Counted from the stretch's first letter, positions 16,057 to 25,994 are shown. The stretch: 64,000 nt of DNA from Massilia eburnea (GCF_009720745.1 NZ_WNKX01000016.1:62001-126000); one strand, 5' to 3'. Notes: a model not told the origin generated them from the sequence alone. Translations and numbers: made by a program.

Positions 16057-17123
16057 CAGTTTTTCCTTCCTGCGACGTTGGGCAGGCCGATCAACGCACT
16101 GAAGACGTGGCGTTTGTATTTATCGTTGGCAGCAGCGATAACGTTCGGCTGGTTGTCGGCCTTCAGGCCCAGGGTATAGGACTTGTTGTCGGTGTAAGTC
16201 AAGGACGGGGTCAGTGTGCGGGACAGCAGGTTCAGCTTGACCGACACGACGTTGCTCCAATTGGCGATGATGCAGGCGGTGTCGGCGCAGCCTTGGCCTA
16301 CATTTGCCGTGTACTTGTCGGCCACACCGCTGCTGACCGGTGGCGATGCCATATTGCTGGTGGCGATGCCATATTCAATCTGCATATTTTCGATGCCTTC
16401 AACCAGTGGCACGATCTGCACCGAGAGCGTGCCGCCATTGCTGACGATTTCCGCCCGCTTCAGGGTAGGAATGCCGTCGCTGCCAACGCTGTTATTGGCG
16501 ATGTAATAAATATGGGTCAGCAGCCGGCGCAGATTGGACGGGGTCCCGGAGTTCGCCGTGACCCCGCAATCGCGCTGGTGCAGCGTGAAACCGCTGTTGG
16601 TTGCATTGATCTGGTAATAATTCGTCACCAGGTTGGAGCCCAGTTCAGATGAGTTGTTGCACAGCGAAGCCTGGAAGAAGGGACCACCGGCCGAAGCAGG
16701 TTCGCAATCGGCGGCATCAACCACGCAAGTCTGGGTGTGGCGTACGACGATGACGTCGGTATTATCCTTGCGGTCGGTCAGGCAGGTGATGGAGGTGGTG
16801 TTGTCATAGCCCTGGACCGGCAGGGCGATACCGGTGCGCACATCGGCGATATTGGTCGAGCATGGGTCTGTGAGCGCCGCCGGCATGGCCAGCTTCTCCG
16901 GGTCGAACTCGGCGTAATAGCCAGCGGAGCGCAGGTCAGCCGTCATGAGCTGCATGGCATAGCGGCCGTTCTCCACCTGACGGTTGGCGCGCTCGACTTC
17001 CATTTGTGCAGCATTATTGTTGGTGAACAGGGTCGACAGGCCGGCCAGCAACAGCAAACCGATGGTGATTGCCACCATCAATTCAATCAGGGTGAAGCCG
17101 GACTGTCGGCGGTTAGGATGCAT
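16056..17123 (-). CDS. pilW: Type IV pilus minor pilin PilW (operon 1)
   Basis: 355 residues from MHPNRRQSG, the type III signal cleaved after Gly9 before FTLIELMVAITIGLLLLAGL with Glu5. The large globular domain has many cysteines. I prefer the start at 17123 because AGGAC lies 7 bases upstream; an ATG five codons earlier (17138) overlaps the pilV stop as ATGA and is the alternative. PilW family members are larger minor pilins that link PilX and PilV in the priming complex. Confidence 0.88.
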   Translation of the reverse strand: MHPNRRQSGFTLIELMVAITIGLLLLAGLSTLFTNNNAAQMEVERANRQVENGRYAMQLMTADLRSAGYYAEFDPEKLAMPAALTDPCSTNIADVRTGIALPVQGYDNTTSITCLTDRKDNTDVIVVRHTQTCVVDAADCEPASAGGPFFQASLCNNSSELGSNLVTNYYQINATNSGFTLHQRDCGVTANSGTPSNLRRLLTHIYYIANNSVGSDGIPTLKRAEIVSNGGTLSVQIVPLVEGIENMQIEYGIATSNMASPPVSSGVADKYTANVGQGCADTACIIANWSNVVSVKLNLLSRTLTPSLTYTDNKSYTLGLKADNQPNVIAAANDKYKRHVFSALIGLPNVAGRKN

Positions 17124-17134
17124 GTAGTAAGTCC

Positions 17135-17710
17135 TCATTTGCAGTCCAGCAGAGGGATCGTGACCTGGGCGGCGACCAGGCGGCGATAGTTTTCGGCGCC
17201 GAACTTGTCCTTGCCGCAGGTGATGGACGGCGCCTGGGTGGCATGCAGGCCCTGCCAGGCGACAGCGACCTGGTAAATGGCAGGGATGCAGGCGCCGCCG
17301 GTATCATTCTTCGCCTGGACCTGGGTAATGCAGCCGCGGGCGCCGATCATGGCGCCCACCTTGTTGCTGCTGCTGTCGCTCTCGGCCGCACCTTTCAGTG
17401 CATTGCTCCAGTCGCACAGGTCGCGCGCGGCGCCGGCTGCGACGGTGCTGCAATCGGCAGGCTGGGTATCTCCGGTGCCCACTTCGGCCACCACGTAGTC
17501 GGCGCTGCCGCCGATATTTCCCTGCAGGCGGGCGGTCATATCGTCCAGCAGTATCACGGCCTGGGCGCGCTGGTAGGACTCGACCGATCCAAGGTTGGCC
17601 TTGGACTGGAAGACGGCGATGCCGAGCAAGCCGAAGGCGAGGATCACGATCGTGACCAGGACTTCAATCATCGAAATGCCGTGTTGGCGGTGCATGGCAG
17701 GCGTTAGCAT
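17135..17710 (-). CDS. pilV: Type IV pilus minor pilin PilV (operon 1)
   Basis: 191 residues. The leader MLTPAMHRQHG is cleaved before ISMIEVLVTIVILAFGLLGI (Glu5 present). The start ATG overlaps the last codons of the fimT gene (TCATGCTAA), indicating translational coupling. Cysteine pairs occur in the globular domain. It belongs to the pilE-fimT-pilV-pilW-pilX-pilY1 operon. Confidence 0.88.
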   Translation of the reverse strand: MLTPAMHRQHGISMIEVLVTIVILAFGLLGIAVFQSKANLGSVESYQRAQAVILLDDMTARLQGNIGGSADYVVAEVGTGDTQPADCSTVAAGAARDLCDWSNALKGAAESDSSSNKVGAMIGARGCITQVQAKNDTGGACIPAIYQVAVAWQGLHATQAPSITCGKDKFGAENYRRLVAAQVTIPLLDCK

Positions 17711-18153
17711 GATTTGTTTTGAATATTGGGACGACCGCCCAGGTCAATGGTGATACAACGCGGCGAGCCTTGCGCCGCGCTGACCGAGAAAGTCGGGTTG
17801 GCTGCACCCTTGAGGCGGCCCGACGAGCTGAAGGTGATCGCGCCTGTTGGACCGGCAACCGTGACCGAGGAGCGGGTAACGAAACTGGCCAGGGCCGGCT
17901 CGCCGGCGTTCGGGCTCGGGATGGTCCAACCGGTGCTCCAGTTGGTGGTCGGGGTCATGGTCACATCGGTATTGCGCTTGATGGCTTCGCTGCGCGCGCG
18001 CAGGATGCTGGCGAACAGGTCGCTGCTGGTGGTCTTGATACGCTGATTGACCACCATTTGCGACATCTGCGGAATGCCAACCCCGGCAAGGATGATGAGA
18101 ATGGCGACTGCGGCCATCAATTCGACAAGGCTGAAACCGGCTTGACGTTTCAT
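17704..18153 (-). CDS. fimT: GspH/FimT-family minor pseudopilin (operon 1)
   Basis: 149 residues from MKRQAG, cleaved before FSLVELMAAVAILIILAGVG. The GspH signature (SDLFASILRARSEAIKRNT, then VTVAGPTGAITFSSSGRLKG) is clear. The frame is open 41 codons further upstream, but that segment is Arg/Pro-rich and antisense-like within pilE, so the start at 18153, 4 bp after the pilE stop, is preferred. FimT of other species can bind DNA during natural transformation; whether this one does is unknown. Confidence 0.88.
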   Translation of the reverse strand: MKRQAGFSLVELMAAVAILIILAGVGIPQMSQMVVNQRIKTTSSDLFASILRARSEAIKRNTDVTMTPTTNWSTGWTIPSPNAGEPALASFVTRSSVTVAGPTGAITFSSSGRLKGAANPTFSVSAAQGSPRCITIDLGGRPNIQNKSC

Positions 18154-18157
18154 CGCA

Positions 18158-18550
18158 TCACCACTTGGTGCTTGGCGTCTTGGCGCCGGTCTGGTCAATG
18201 GTGAGGTCGCCATCGCCGGCTTGCCCGGTACCGGCGATCGGCGAAGCCTTGATGGTGAAAGTCGGCGGCGGGCCATCGCTGGTCGTAATGGTGATCGTGT
18301 AGAACTTGGAAACGGCAGCAGGCGTCGTCATGTTCAAGCCTGCCACACTGTTCTTGTAGGTGCGCGCATCGGCCAGGAACTGCTGCTCGCGGGTGGCCAG
18401 GTCCAGCATGAATTGCTGCGCCGCTGCGCGGTTGCCACGCACGACGTAACGGGTGTACGAGGGCATCGCGACCGCGGCCAGGATGCCGATAATGGCGACG
18501 ACCGCCATCAGCTCGACCATCGTAAATCCGCGTTGGCTGGGTAATTTCAT
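18158..18550 (-). CDS. pilE: Type IV pilin-like protein PilE (operon 1)
   Basis: 130 residues. Leader MKLPSQRG is cleaved before FTMVELMAVVAIIGILAAVA with Glu5. The middle matches PilE minor pilins (DLATREQQFLADARTYKN). It has no cysteine pair at the C-terminus, unlike most major pilins, so it is more likely a minor pilin. It is the first gene of the operon that ends with pilY1; the promoter must lie in 18551-18660. Confidence 0.87.
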   Translation of the reverse strand: MKLPSQRGFTMVELMAVVAIIGILAAVAMPSYTRYVVRGNRAAAQQFMLDLATREQQFLADARTYKNSVAGLNMTTPAAVSKFYTITITTSDGPPPTFTIKASPIAGTGQAGDGDLTIDQTGAKTPSTKW

Positions 18551-18660
18551 CCTGGCTTCCGTAAAGAGGGATTTTTAGTGACTTAATTCTAGTTTGCGTG
18601 TTGCCGTGTGTCAACTTTTCAGGTGAGACTTTTCGTTACATTCTAACCACAAAAAAGAAA

Positions 18661-18686
18661 GGCCCCACGCAATATTGCATGGGGCC
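18661..18686 (-). terminator. Rho-independent terminator of dctA
   Basis: Stem GGCCCCATGCAAT / ATTGCGTGGGGCC (one G-T pair) followed on the minus strand by TTTCTTTTTT, 25 bp after the dctA stop. Confidence 0.9.
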
Positions 18687-18711
18687 GGTGGTTTCGTGCA
18701 GGAAATGTTGT

Positions 18712-20025
18712 TTATTCGGCAGTGGCAGCCAGATCTTCCGCAGCCTGCTCATGCAGGTTGCCCAGCGGAGTTGGATTGGCCAGCTCGCGCTGCAGGGTCG
18801 CGTTATCGAGTTCGCCTTCCCATTTGGCGACCACCAGGGCGGCGACGCCATTACCGCAGAAGTTGGTCAGGGCGCGGCATTCGCTCATGAAGCGGTCGAT
18901 GCCCAGGATCAGGGCCATGCCGGCCACCGGGATGGTCGGCACCACGGCGAGGGTGGCCGCCAGGGTGATGAAGCCGGCGCCGGTGATGCCGGACGCGCCT
19001 TTCGAGGTCAGCATGGCGACCCCGAGGATGGTCAACTGCTGCATCAGCGTCAGGTCGGTATTGGTGGCCTGGGCAACGAACAGGGCGGCCATGGTCATGT
19101 AGATATTGGTGCCGTCCAGGTTGAAGGAGTAGCCGGTCGGGATGACCAGGCCAACTACTGGTTTCGATGCACCCAGTTTTTCCAGCTTGCGCATCAGCGA
19201 CGGCAGGGCGCTTTCCGAGGAGGAGGTGCCGAGCACGATCAGCAGCTCTTCCTTGATGTAGGAAATGAAGCGGAAGATCGAAAAGCCAGTGTACTTTGCG
19301 ATGGCGCCCAGCACGACGAAGACGAACAGGCCGCAGGTCAGGTAGAACGAGCCCATCAGCTTGGCCAGCGGCAGCAGGGAGGCGATGCCGTACTTACCAA
19401 TGGTAAAGGACATGGCGCCGAACGCACCCAGCGGCGCAACCTTCATGATGATGTTGACCATGCCGAAGAAGGCGTGCGATACGTCGTCGATCAGTTTATG
19501 CACTGGGCGGCCGCGTTCACCCAGCAGCGACAGCGCAAAGCCGAACAGCACCGCCACCAGCAGCACCTGCAGGATGTCGCCCTTGGCAAAGGCGTCGAAC
19601 ACGGTGTTCGGGATGATGTTCATCAGGAAATCGACCGTCGTCAGCGACTTGGTTTTGTCGGTGTACTGGGCGATGGCCTTGGTGTCCAGGGTGTGCGGGT
19701 CGGCGTTGAAGCCGGCGCCAGGCTGGATGGTATTGGCCACGACCAGGCCGATGACCAGCGCGAAGGTCGAAACGATTTCGAAGTAGAGCAGGGCTTTGCC
19801 GCCGACGCGGCCGATTTTCTTCACGTCCTGCATGCCGGCGATGCCGCTCACCACGGTACAGAAGATGACCGGGGCGATGATCATCTTGATCAGCTTGATG
19901 AAACCGTCGCCAAGCGGCTTCATTGCCACGGCGTCCGCCGGCAGGTAAATGCCGAGCATGACGCCGCAGAAGATTGCGAACAGTACTTGTACGTACAGTA
20001 TTTTATAGAAGGGTTTCTTTTGCAT
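18712..20025 (-). CDS. dctA: C4-dicarboxylate transporter DctA
   Basis: 437 residues, a DAACS-family proton/sodium symporter for succinate, fumarate, malate and related acids in the inner membrane. It starts [18 protein letters not shown]. Hallmarks are [20 protein letters not shown] (the serine-rich re-entrant loop), [21 protein letters not shown] and [15 protein letters not shown], with [19 protein letters not shown] near the C-terminus. It is divergent from the carbonic anhydrase gene. The DctB/DctD two-component genes are not adjacent. Confidence 0.96.
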   Translation of the reverse strand: MQKKPFYKILYVQVLFAIFCGVMLGIYLPADAVAMKPLGDGFIKLIKMIIAPVIFCTVVSGIAGMQDVKKIGRVGGKALLYFEIVSTFALVIGLVVANTIQPGAGFNADPHTLDTKAIAQYTDKTKSLTTVDFLMNIIPNTVFDAFAKGDILQVLLVAVLFGFALSLLGERGRPVHKLIDDVSHAFFGMVNIIMKVAPLGAFGAMSFTIGKYGIASLLPLAKLMGSFYLTCGLFVFVVLGAIAKYTGFSIFRFISYIKEELLIVLGTSSSESALPSLMRKLEKLGASKPVVGLVIPTGYSFNLDGTNIYMTMAALFVAQATNTDLTLMQQLTILGVAMLTSKGASGITGAGFITLAATLAVVPTIPVAGMALILGIDRFMSECRALTNFCGNGVAALVVAKWEGELDNATLQRELANPTPLGNLHEQAAEDLAATAE

Positions 20026-20152
20026 GATATGGGCCTGGTTTGTCTCCGAATATCCTCATCATTGCAAATGGTATGCCACGCCGCCATTGTGTGTAACCCT
20101 ATTGTGGAAAACCACAATCCATTTTCCATGGCAATATTGCAATAATCGGCGC

Positions 20153-20683
20153 ATGCCACTGCAAGCTTATTTAGACACTTTCCCCGCGCTCGCCGAAGGC
20201 GTGTACGCCCATGCGTCGGCGCAAATCATCGGCGACGTCAGCATCGGCCGCGATTCCTCGGTCTGGTGCAATGCCGTCCTGCGCGGCGACGTCAACCGGA
20301 TCACGATCGGCGAGTGCAGCAATGTGCAGGACTTTGCGATGTGCCATGTGTCGCACAGGTCGGCCGCGAAGCCCGAGGGTGCTGCTTTGAATATAGGAAA
20401 TTATGTCACCATTGCCCATTCGGTGCTGCTGCACGGCTGTACCATCGGCGACGAATGCCTGATCGGCATGGGCTCGATCATCATGGATGACGTGATCGTT
20501 GAAAAACACGTGATGGTAGGCGCCGGCAGCCTGGTGGCTCCCGGCAAGGTGTTGAAGAGCGGCGGGCTGTATGTCGGCCGGCCCGCCATCCGCATCCGCG
20601 AGCTGACGGAGGCGGAGGTCGCCCACCTGAGGTACTCCGCTGAACATTATGTGCGCGTCAAGAACAATTACCTGACGCGTTAA
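20153..20683 (+). CDS. Gamma-type carbonic anhydrase family protein
   Basis: 176 residues of left-handed beta-helix hexapeptide repeats (IGDVSIGRDSSVWCNAVLRG, IGECSNVQDFAMCHVSH, IGNYVTIAHSVLLHGCTIGD). The RGD and the three metal-ligand His positions typical of the YrdA/PaaY group (CHVSH, TIAHSVLLHG) are present, so it probably binds Zn or Fe and hydrates CO2; many family members have weak or unproven activity. The upstream open frame to 20024 runs into the divergent dctA promoter, so ATG at 20153 (MPLQAYLDTF) is preferred. Confidence 0.88.
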   Translation: MPLQAYLDTFPALAEGVYAHASAQIIGDVSIGRDSSVWCNAVLRGDVNRITIGECSNVQDFAMCHVSHRSAAKPEGAALNIGNYVTIAHSVLLHGCTIGDECLIGMGSIIMDDVIVEKHVMVGAGSLVAPGKVLKSGGLYVGRPAIRIRELTEAEVAHLRYSAEHYVRVKNNYLTR

Positions 20684-20688
20684 GCGAT

Positions 20689-21483
20689 CTATTGGGCGAC
20701 CCAGCCGCCATCCATATTCCACGCTACGCCGCGCATCTGGCGCGCCGCATCGGAGCACAGGAAGACGGCCATTGCACCCAATTCCTCCGGTGTGACAAAC
20801 TCGCCCGAAGGCTGCTTTTCCGCCAGCAGAGCGGCTTTGGCTGCCTCGTTCGACAAGCCTTCCTTTTCCGCGCGGGCATCGACCTGCTTCTGGACCAGGG
20901 GCGTCAGCACCCAGCCTGGGCAAATCGCATTGCAGGTAATGCCGGTCTTGGCTGTCTCCAACGCCGTCGCCTTGGTAAACCCGACCAGCCCATGCTTGGC
21001 CGCGACATAGGCCGACTTGCCCGCCGACGCCACCAGCCCGTGCACCGAAGCGAGGTTGATGATGCGGCCCCAGTTGCGCGCCTTCATATGCGGCAGCGCC
21101 AGGCGCGTCGTATGGAAAGCCGAAGTCAGGTTGATGGCAATAATGGCATCCCAGCGCTCAGGCGGGAAATCCTCGACATTGGCAACGTGCTGGATGCCTG
21201 CGTTATTCACCAGGATGTCGACGCCGCCGAATACGTCGGCCGCGTAATTCATCATGGCTTCAATCTGCGCCGGCTTGCTCATGTCAGCGCCGTTGTAGCC
21301 GGTCTGCACGCCGAATTCGGCGGCCAGCGACTCCTGCAGCTGGGCGATCTCGCCTGCATCGCCAAAACCGTTCAGGATAATGTTGGCGCCTTCGGCCGCC
21401 AGGCTGCGCGCGATGCCCAGGCCAATGCCCGAAGTGGATCCGGTAACGAGCGCTGTTTTGCCGCGTAAAGTAGTGCTGACCAT
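20689..21483 (-). CDS. bdhA: 3-hydroxybutyrate dehydrogenase
   Basis: 264 residues, SDR family. TGSTSGIGLGIA (15-26), NNAG (93-96) and catalytic Ser146, Tyr159, Lys163 are visible. IQHVANVEDFPPERWDAII, VHGLVASAGKSAYVAAKHG and PGWVLTPLVQKQ are typical of D-3-hydroxybutyrate dehydrogenases, which oxidise the PHB monomer to acetoacetate with NAD+. Together with scoAB this gives a route from PHB to acetoacetyl-CoA. It is convergent with the carbonic anhydrase (5 bp gap) and divergent from the hydrolase. Confidence 0.93.
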   Translation of the reverse strand: MVSTTLRGKTALVTGSTSGIGLGIARSLAAEGANIILNGFGDAGEIAQLQESLAAEFGVQTGYNGADMSKPAQIEAMMNYAADVFGGVDILVNNAGIQHVANVEDFPPERWDAIIAINLTSAFHTTRLALPHMKARNWGRIINLASVHGLVASAGKSAYVAAKHGLVGFTKATALETAKTGITCNAICPGWVLTPLVQKQVDARAEKEGLSNEAAKAALLAEKQPSGEFVTPEELGAMAVFLCSDAARQMRGVAWNMDGGWVAQ

Positions 21484-21565
21484 TTGGTACCCTATAATTT
21501 GTTAGCCAATGTAGAATGTAGCGCAAAAACCACTAGTGAACCAATAACACTGGAGCGAGAAACGA

Positions 21566-22447
21566 ATGCCAGAAGCGAAAATAAAGTCCGTTCAGTGTTT
21601 CTCCATGTCTGGCCTGCACCAGATGGCATACAAGGAGTGGGGCGAGGAAGATAACCCGAACGTGCTCGTTTGCGTGCACGGCGTAACCCGCGTTTCTGAT
21701 GATTTCGATAATCTCGCACAGTCACTGTGCAAGGATTACCGTGTGGTTTGTCCCGATGTGGTGGGCCGCGGCCGCTCCGGCCACCTGGTCAACCCGCAGC
21801 TGTACCGTCTTCCCCAGTATGTGAGCGATATGGTGACGCTGCTGGCGCGCGTGCTGGCCAATGGCGAGCGCCAGACCGTCGACTGGTTCGGCACCTCGAT
21901 GGGCGGCCTGATCGGCATGGGCCTGGCCTCCTTGCCGGATAGCCCGGTCAGCAAGCTGGTATTAAACGATATCGGCCCCACATTGGATGCGGTGGCTATC
22001 CAGCGTATCGGCGATTACATCGCGCAGGAAGTGCGCTTCCCGACTTTCAAGGCCGGCGCCGAATTCGTGAAAATGGTCTCGGTCACGTTCGGCGAGCATA
22101 CTGACGCCGAGTGGCACAAGCTGGCCGCCGACGTGCTGCGCCAGGACAGCGACGGTTCCTGGGTGCGCCATTACGATATGGGCCTGGCCTTGCCGTTCCA
22201 GTCGGTGACGCCGGAATCGGCCAAGGCCGATGAAGCGATGCTGTGGGCAGCCTACGATGCGATCCGCTGCCCCACCTTGCTGGTGCGGGGCGCCAATTCG
22301 GACCTGCTGTCGCGCGCGACGGCGGAAGCGATGACGCAGCGCGGCCCGAAAGCCAAGCTGGTGGAAATCCCGAACGTTGGCCACGCGCCGACCTTCCTGC
22401 ATGACGACCAGATCGCGATCGCCAAAGATTTTTTGTTGAACCACTAA
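21566..22447 (+). CDS. Alpha/beta hydrolase
   Basis: 293 residues. The oxyanion segment VCVHGVTR (about 36-43) and nucleophile elbow GTSMGG with Ser111 are present; His273 (NVGHAP) completes the triad, with Asp in the SDLLSRAT region. Substrate unknown; the fold includes esterases, lactonases and haloalkane dehalogenases. It is followed by a RidA gene 10 bp away and relA, in one direction. Divergent from bdhA, so a role in hydroxybutyrate ester hydrolysis is possible but not shown. Confidence 0.85.
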   Translation: MPEAKIKSVQCFSMSGLHQMAYKEWGEEDNPNVLVCVHGVTRVSDDFDNLAQSLCKDYRVVCPDVVGRGRSGHLVNPQLYRLPQYVSDMVTLLARVLANGERQTVDWFGTSMGGLIGMGLASLPDSPVSKLVLNDIGPTLDAVAIQRIGDYIAQEVRFPTFKAGAEFVKMVSVTFGEHTDAEWHKLAADVLRQDSDGSWVRHYDMGLALPFQSVTPESAKADEAMLWAAYDAIRCPTLLVRGANSDLLSRATAEAMTQRGPKAKLVEIPNVGHAPTFLHDDQIAIAKDFLLNH

Positions 22448-22457
22448 GAGAAAGAGC

Positions 22458-22805
22458 ATGGAAATCAAACGTTTTCACGTAGGTAAGCGCATGTCCGAAA
22501 TGGCCGTCCACAACGGCACCGTCTACCTGGCCGGCCAGATCGCCGAAAAAGGCGGCGACATCAAGGCGCAGACCGCCGAAGTACTGGCCAGCATCGACCG
22601 CCTGCTTACCGAAGCGGGCAGCGACAAGGCGCACATCCTGCGCGCCCAGATCTTCATCACCGACCTGGCCAACTTCGCCGCCATGAACGAAGTGTGGGAA
22701 GCCTGGGTTGTTGAAGGCAACACCCCGCCGCGCGCGACCGTGAAAGCGGAGCTGGCAAACCCTGAATGGCTCATCGAAATCGTGGTGACTGCCGCCGTCA
22801 AGTAA
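22458..22805 (+). CDS. RidA-family protein
   Basis: 115 residues. The Rid fold is recognised from VYLAGQIAEKGGDIKAQTAE, ILRAQIFITDLANFAAMNE and TPPRATVKAELANPEW with the conserved Arg (PRATV) and C-terminal Glu (LIEIVV). Rid proteins hydrolyse reactive enamine/imine intermediates such as 2-aminoacrylate; the Arg needed for this is present. It is transcribed with the upstream hydrolase (10 bp gap) and is 18 bp ahead of relA. Confidence 0.88.
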   Translation: MEIKRFHVGKRMSEMAVHNGTVYLAGQIAEKGGDIKAQTAEVLASIDRLLTEAGSDKAHILRAQIFITDLANFAAMNEVWEAWVVEGNTPPRATVKAELANPEWLIEIVVTAAVK

Positions 22806-22823
22806 GATGTAAAGGTTTTCGTA

Positions 22824-25073
22824 ATGGTTTCAATCGCGGCTCTCAATAGCGCAACGACGGAGCAACTGGTACAAGGCTTATCCGCCGACGACGGCGCGCG
22901 CGTGCTGGCTGCGCTCGATCACGCCAGCCAGGCCTATAGCGGCCGTGTCACCGGCCACGGGCAAGACGCCCTGGAATTCGCCATCGGGGTCGCCAGCACA
23001 CTGGCCATCCTGCGCACCGATGCGGAAACGCGCATCGCGGCATTGATGTTCGAGCTCACACTGCTCGACGCCGACACCGCTCCCTCGATCGAGCCGCGCT
23101 ACGGCAAGGAAGTCAACGACCTGGTGGCAGGCGTGCGCCAGCTGATCCGCCTGCGCGAATTGACGCTGGCGTCCTCCGGCAGTGCTGCGCGCACCAAGAC
23201 TGCGGCGCAGCAGGCTGTCGCCCAGGTCGAATCGCTGCGCAAGATGCTGCTGGCGATGGCGACCGATATGCGCGTCGTGCTGGTGCGGCTGGCCTCCTGC
23301 TGTACCACCTTGCGCTACTTTTCCGACATCAAGCGCTTTGATGACGTCACCCGCGCTTACGGCCGCGAAACCCTGGACCTTTACGCGCCGCTGGCAAACC
23401 GCCTCGGCATCTGGCAGATCAAGTGGGAGCTGGAGGACCTGTCCTTCCGCTTCATCGAGCCGGAAACCTACAAGCGCATTGCGAAGATGCTGGAAGAGAA
23501 GCGCATGGCGCGCGAGAGCTTCGTCACGTCTTCCATTGCGCGCCTGCAGTCCGAACTGGCATCGGCGGGCATCAAGGCCGAAGTGTTCGGCCGGCCCAAG
23601 CACATCTACTCCATCTGGAACAAGATGAAGGGCAAGGACCTGGACTTCTCGGAGCTGTACGACGTGCGCGCCTTCCGCGTGATCGTCGACGACGTGAAGA
23701 CCTGCTATACGGTGCTCGGCGTGGTCCACAATATCTGGACCCCGATCCCCAAAGAATTCGACGATTACATCTCCCGTCCCAAGCCAAACGGCTACCAGTC
23801 GCTGCACACGGTAGTGACGGCGGACGATGGCCGTCCCCTCGAAGTGCAGATCCGCACCCATGAAATGCACAGCTTCGCCGAATACGGCGTGGCGGCGCAC
23901 TGGCGCTACAAGGAGGAGGGTGGCTCCAATTTCAAAGGGCAGCAGTACGACGAGAAGATCGCCTGGCTGCGCCAGCTGCTGGCCTGGAAGACCGAGGTTG
24001 CCGACACCGTCGTCGGCAATGAAGACCAGCAACGCGAATGGGTGGAGAAGCTCAAGTCCACCACACTGGACGACCGCATCTTCGTGCTGACTCCGCAGGC
24101 GCGTGTGATCGAATTGCCGGTCGGCGCGACGCCGATCGATTTCGCCTACCACCTGCACAGCGATGTCGGCCATCGCTGCCGCGGCGCGCGCGTCGATGGC
24201 CAGATGGTGCCGCTCAACACGCCGTTGAAGAGCGGGCAGACCTGCGAAGTGATTACCGCCAAGGGCGCGCCCGGCACGGCTGGGCCCTCGCGCGATTGGC
24301 TGAGCCCTGGCTACACCGTTTCGAACCGTACGCGCACCAAGGTGCGTGCGTGGTTCCACGCCATCGATATCCAGGAAACCGTTGCGAACGGCCGCGCGCT
24401 GGTTGAGAAATCACTTCAGCGCGAGGGCAAGACGGCAGTCAACCTGGAAACGTTGGCGCAAAAGCTCGGCTTTGCCAAAGTGGACGACCTTTTCCTCTCC
24501 GTGGGCAAGGATGAGTTCTCGCTGCGTCATGTTGAGCTGGCGCTGCGTGACCCGGGGGAGTCCGAAGAGGAGGTCGTCGACCAGGTTGCGGTCAGCAAGA
24601 GCCGCAATTCCAGCGTTGAATCCGGCGCGAAATCGGGCGTCCTGGTGGTCGGTACCGATGGCCTGATGACGCAATTGGCGAAATGCTGCAAACCGGCGCC
24701 GCCTGATCCGATTGTCGGCTTCGTCACGCGGGGGAAAGGCGTATCGATTCACCGCGCCTCGTGCAAAAACTTCGCCGAAATGCGCGCCAAAGCGCCGGAA
24801 CGGGTCATTGTCACGGAGTGGGGCGCAGCGCGCTCGGACACCGTGTTCCCGGTCGATTTATTCGTATTGGCAGCCGACCGCCAGGGATTATTGCGCGATA
24901 TTTCCGAGATATTCTCGCGCGAGAAAATCAACGTCACCGGCGTGAATACCCAATCGGCCAAAGGCCAGGCTCGCATGACCTTTACTGTCGAAATCGGCGC
25001 CACCAGCCAACTGCAGAAAGCCCTCGCCGCCATTGGCGAAGTGACCGGCATCCTGGAAGCCCGCCGCGCCTGA
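22824..25073 (+). CDS. relA: (p)ppGpp synthetase RelA
   Basis: 749 residues. The N-terminal HD-like domain (about 30-180) has MFELTLLDAD where bifunctional enzymes have the metal-binding HDxxED, so hydrolase activity is not expected. The synthetase domain (about 230-360) carries E311-F-D-D314 followed by PKPNGYQSLHTVV; EXDD at this place is the signature of monofunctional RelA (SpoT/Rel have RXKD). TGS (about 400-460) and C-terminal ACT (about 665-745) domains follow. Makes pppGpp/ppGpp on starved ribosomes. No spoT is in the window. Confidence 0.94.
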   Translation: MVSIAALNSATTEQLVQGLSADDGARVLAALDHASQAYSGRVTGHGQDALEFAIGVASTLAILRTDAETRIAALMFELTLLDADTAPSIEPRYGKEVNDLVAGVRQLIRLRELTLASSGSAARTKTAAQQAVAQVESLRKMLLAMATDMRVVLVRLASCCTTLRYFSDIKRFDDVTRAYGRETLDLYAPLANRLGIWQIKWELEDLSFRFIEPETYKRIAKMLEEKRMARESFVTSSIARLQSELASAGIKAEVFGRPKHIYSIWNKMKGKDLDFSELYDVRAFRVIVDDVKTCYTVLGVVHNIWTPIPKEFDDYISRPKPNGYQSLHTVVTADDGRPLEVQIRTHEMHSFAEYGVAAHWRYKEEGGSNFKGQQYDEKIAWLRQLLAWKTEVADTVVGNEDQQREWVEKLKSTTLDDRIFVLTPQARVIELPVGATPIDFAYHLHSDVGHRCRGARVDGQMVPLNTPLKSGQTCEVITAKGAPGTAGPSRDWLSPGYTVSNRTRTKVRAWFHAIDIQETVANGRALVEKSLQREGKTAVNLETLAQKLGFAKVDDLFLSVGKDEFSLRHVELALRDPGESEEEVVDQVAVSKSRNSSVESGAKSGVLVVGTDGLMTQLAKCCKPAPPDPIVGFVTRGKGVSIHRASCKNFAEMRAKAPERVIVTEWGAARSDTVFPVDLFVLAADRQGLLRDISEIFSREKINVTGVNTQSAKGQARMTFTVEIGATSQLQKALAAIGEVTGILEARRA

Positions 25074-25145
25074 TTGCGTTTCGCGTCCCTCATTCGGCAG
25101 CACGCGAGCAAGGCGTGCTAGCCCCTGGCTCGTTGTAGCCAGGGC

Positions 25146-25994
25146 TTAGCGCGCAGGGCGATTAAGCAGCTCGCTCAGGACGTCTGCGGTACGGCGCACC
25201 CTTGGGGATTTGCGGACGTCGTCGTGAATAACCATCCAGAGCTTGCGCTGCACCGGACAATCGACGCCGGCGATTATCAAGCCGGTGGCAAGATAATCGG
25301 GTAGGACGGCAATTCCGGCGCCGCTGCGAGTTGCTGATGTGATGACTCCCAGGTCATTACTGCTCAAAATGAAGCGCCGTCCGGTGGCAAATGCCCTGAG
25401 CCATTCCTGTTGCGGAGTTTCGGCCAGGCTTTCGTCATAACCGATAAATTCCCATTTGCCTGGATCTCGCCCGGCAAGATATTCCGCTGTCGCGCAAAGA
25501 AAATAACGAACGGTTGCGATGTGCCGTACCGCCAGATCCGGTGCCTGCGGGCGTTTGAACCGGATGGCGATGTCGGCTTCACGCCGCGAAAGATCGACCT
25601 GCGCTGTTTCGGCGCCCAGTTCAATATCGATGCCCTCCAGTTGCGCTCGCATTTGCGGCAAGCCGGGAGCGATCCAATGCGCGGCAATTGCCGGGGGCGC
25701 GGAGATGCGCACGGTGCCAAGTCCGGCGCCAGCGCCTGAGGCCTGGCGCAGCAACCCGTGAACCTCATCTTCTATGCGCTGGGCTTGGGGCAGCAGTGCC
25801 TTGCCAGCCTCGGTCAGCGCCCATCCGCGCGCGAAGCGATCGAACAACCGTACGGCGAGCACACGCTCGAGCGCCTCAATGCGCCGCGAGACAGTCGTGT
25901 GTTCGACGCCGAGTGCCCTGGCAGCAGCTGAGAGTGATCCGGCCGACGTCACGGCAAGGAAATATCGAAGGTCGTTCCAGTCCGGTGTATCCAT
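25146..25994 (-). CDS. LysR-family transcriptional regulator
   Basis: 282 residues. The N-terminal HTH (WNDLRYFLAVTSAGSLSAAA, then GVEHTTVSRRIEALE) and a LysR effector domain (about 90-280) are present. It starts MDTPDWNDL and is divergent from the lipocalin-like gene by 97 bp. This AraC-free, LysR-next-to-small-secreted-protein arrangement suggests local control, but no target is proven. Confidence 0.9.
   Translation of the reverse strand: MDTPDWNDLRYFLAVTSAGSLSAAARALGVEHTTVSRRIEALERVLAVRLFDRFARGWALTEAGKALLPQAQRIEDEVHGLLRQASGAGAGLGTVRISAPPAIAAHWIAPGLPQMRAQLEGIDIELGAETAQVDLSRREADIAIRFKRPQAPDLAVRHIATVRYFLCATAEYLAGRDPGKWEFIGYDESLAETPQQEWLRAFATGRRFILSSNDLGVITSATRSGAGIAVLPDYLATGLIIAGVDCPVQRKLWMVIHDDVRKSPRVRRTADVLSELLNRPAR

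Noticed and set aside
22824..25073. Bifunctional Rel/SpoT enzyme
   Set aside because: The HD motif for hydrolysis is missing and the synthetase has EFDD and not RFKD, so this is a monofunctional RelA.
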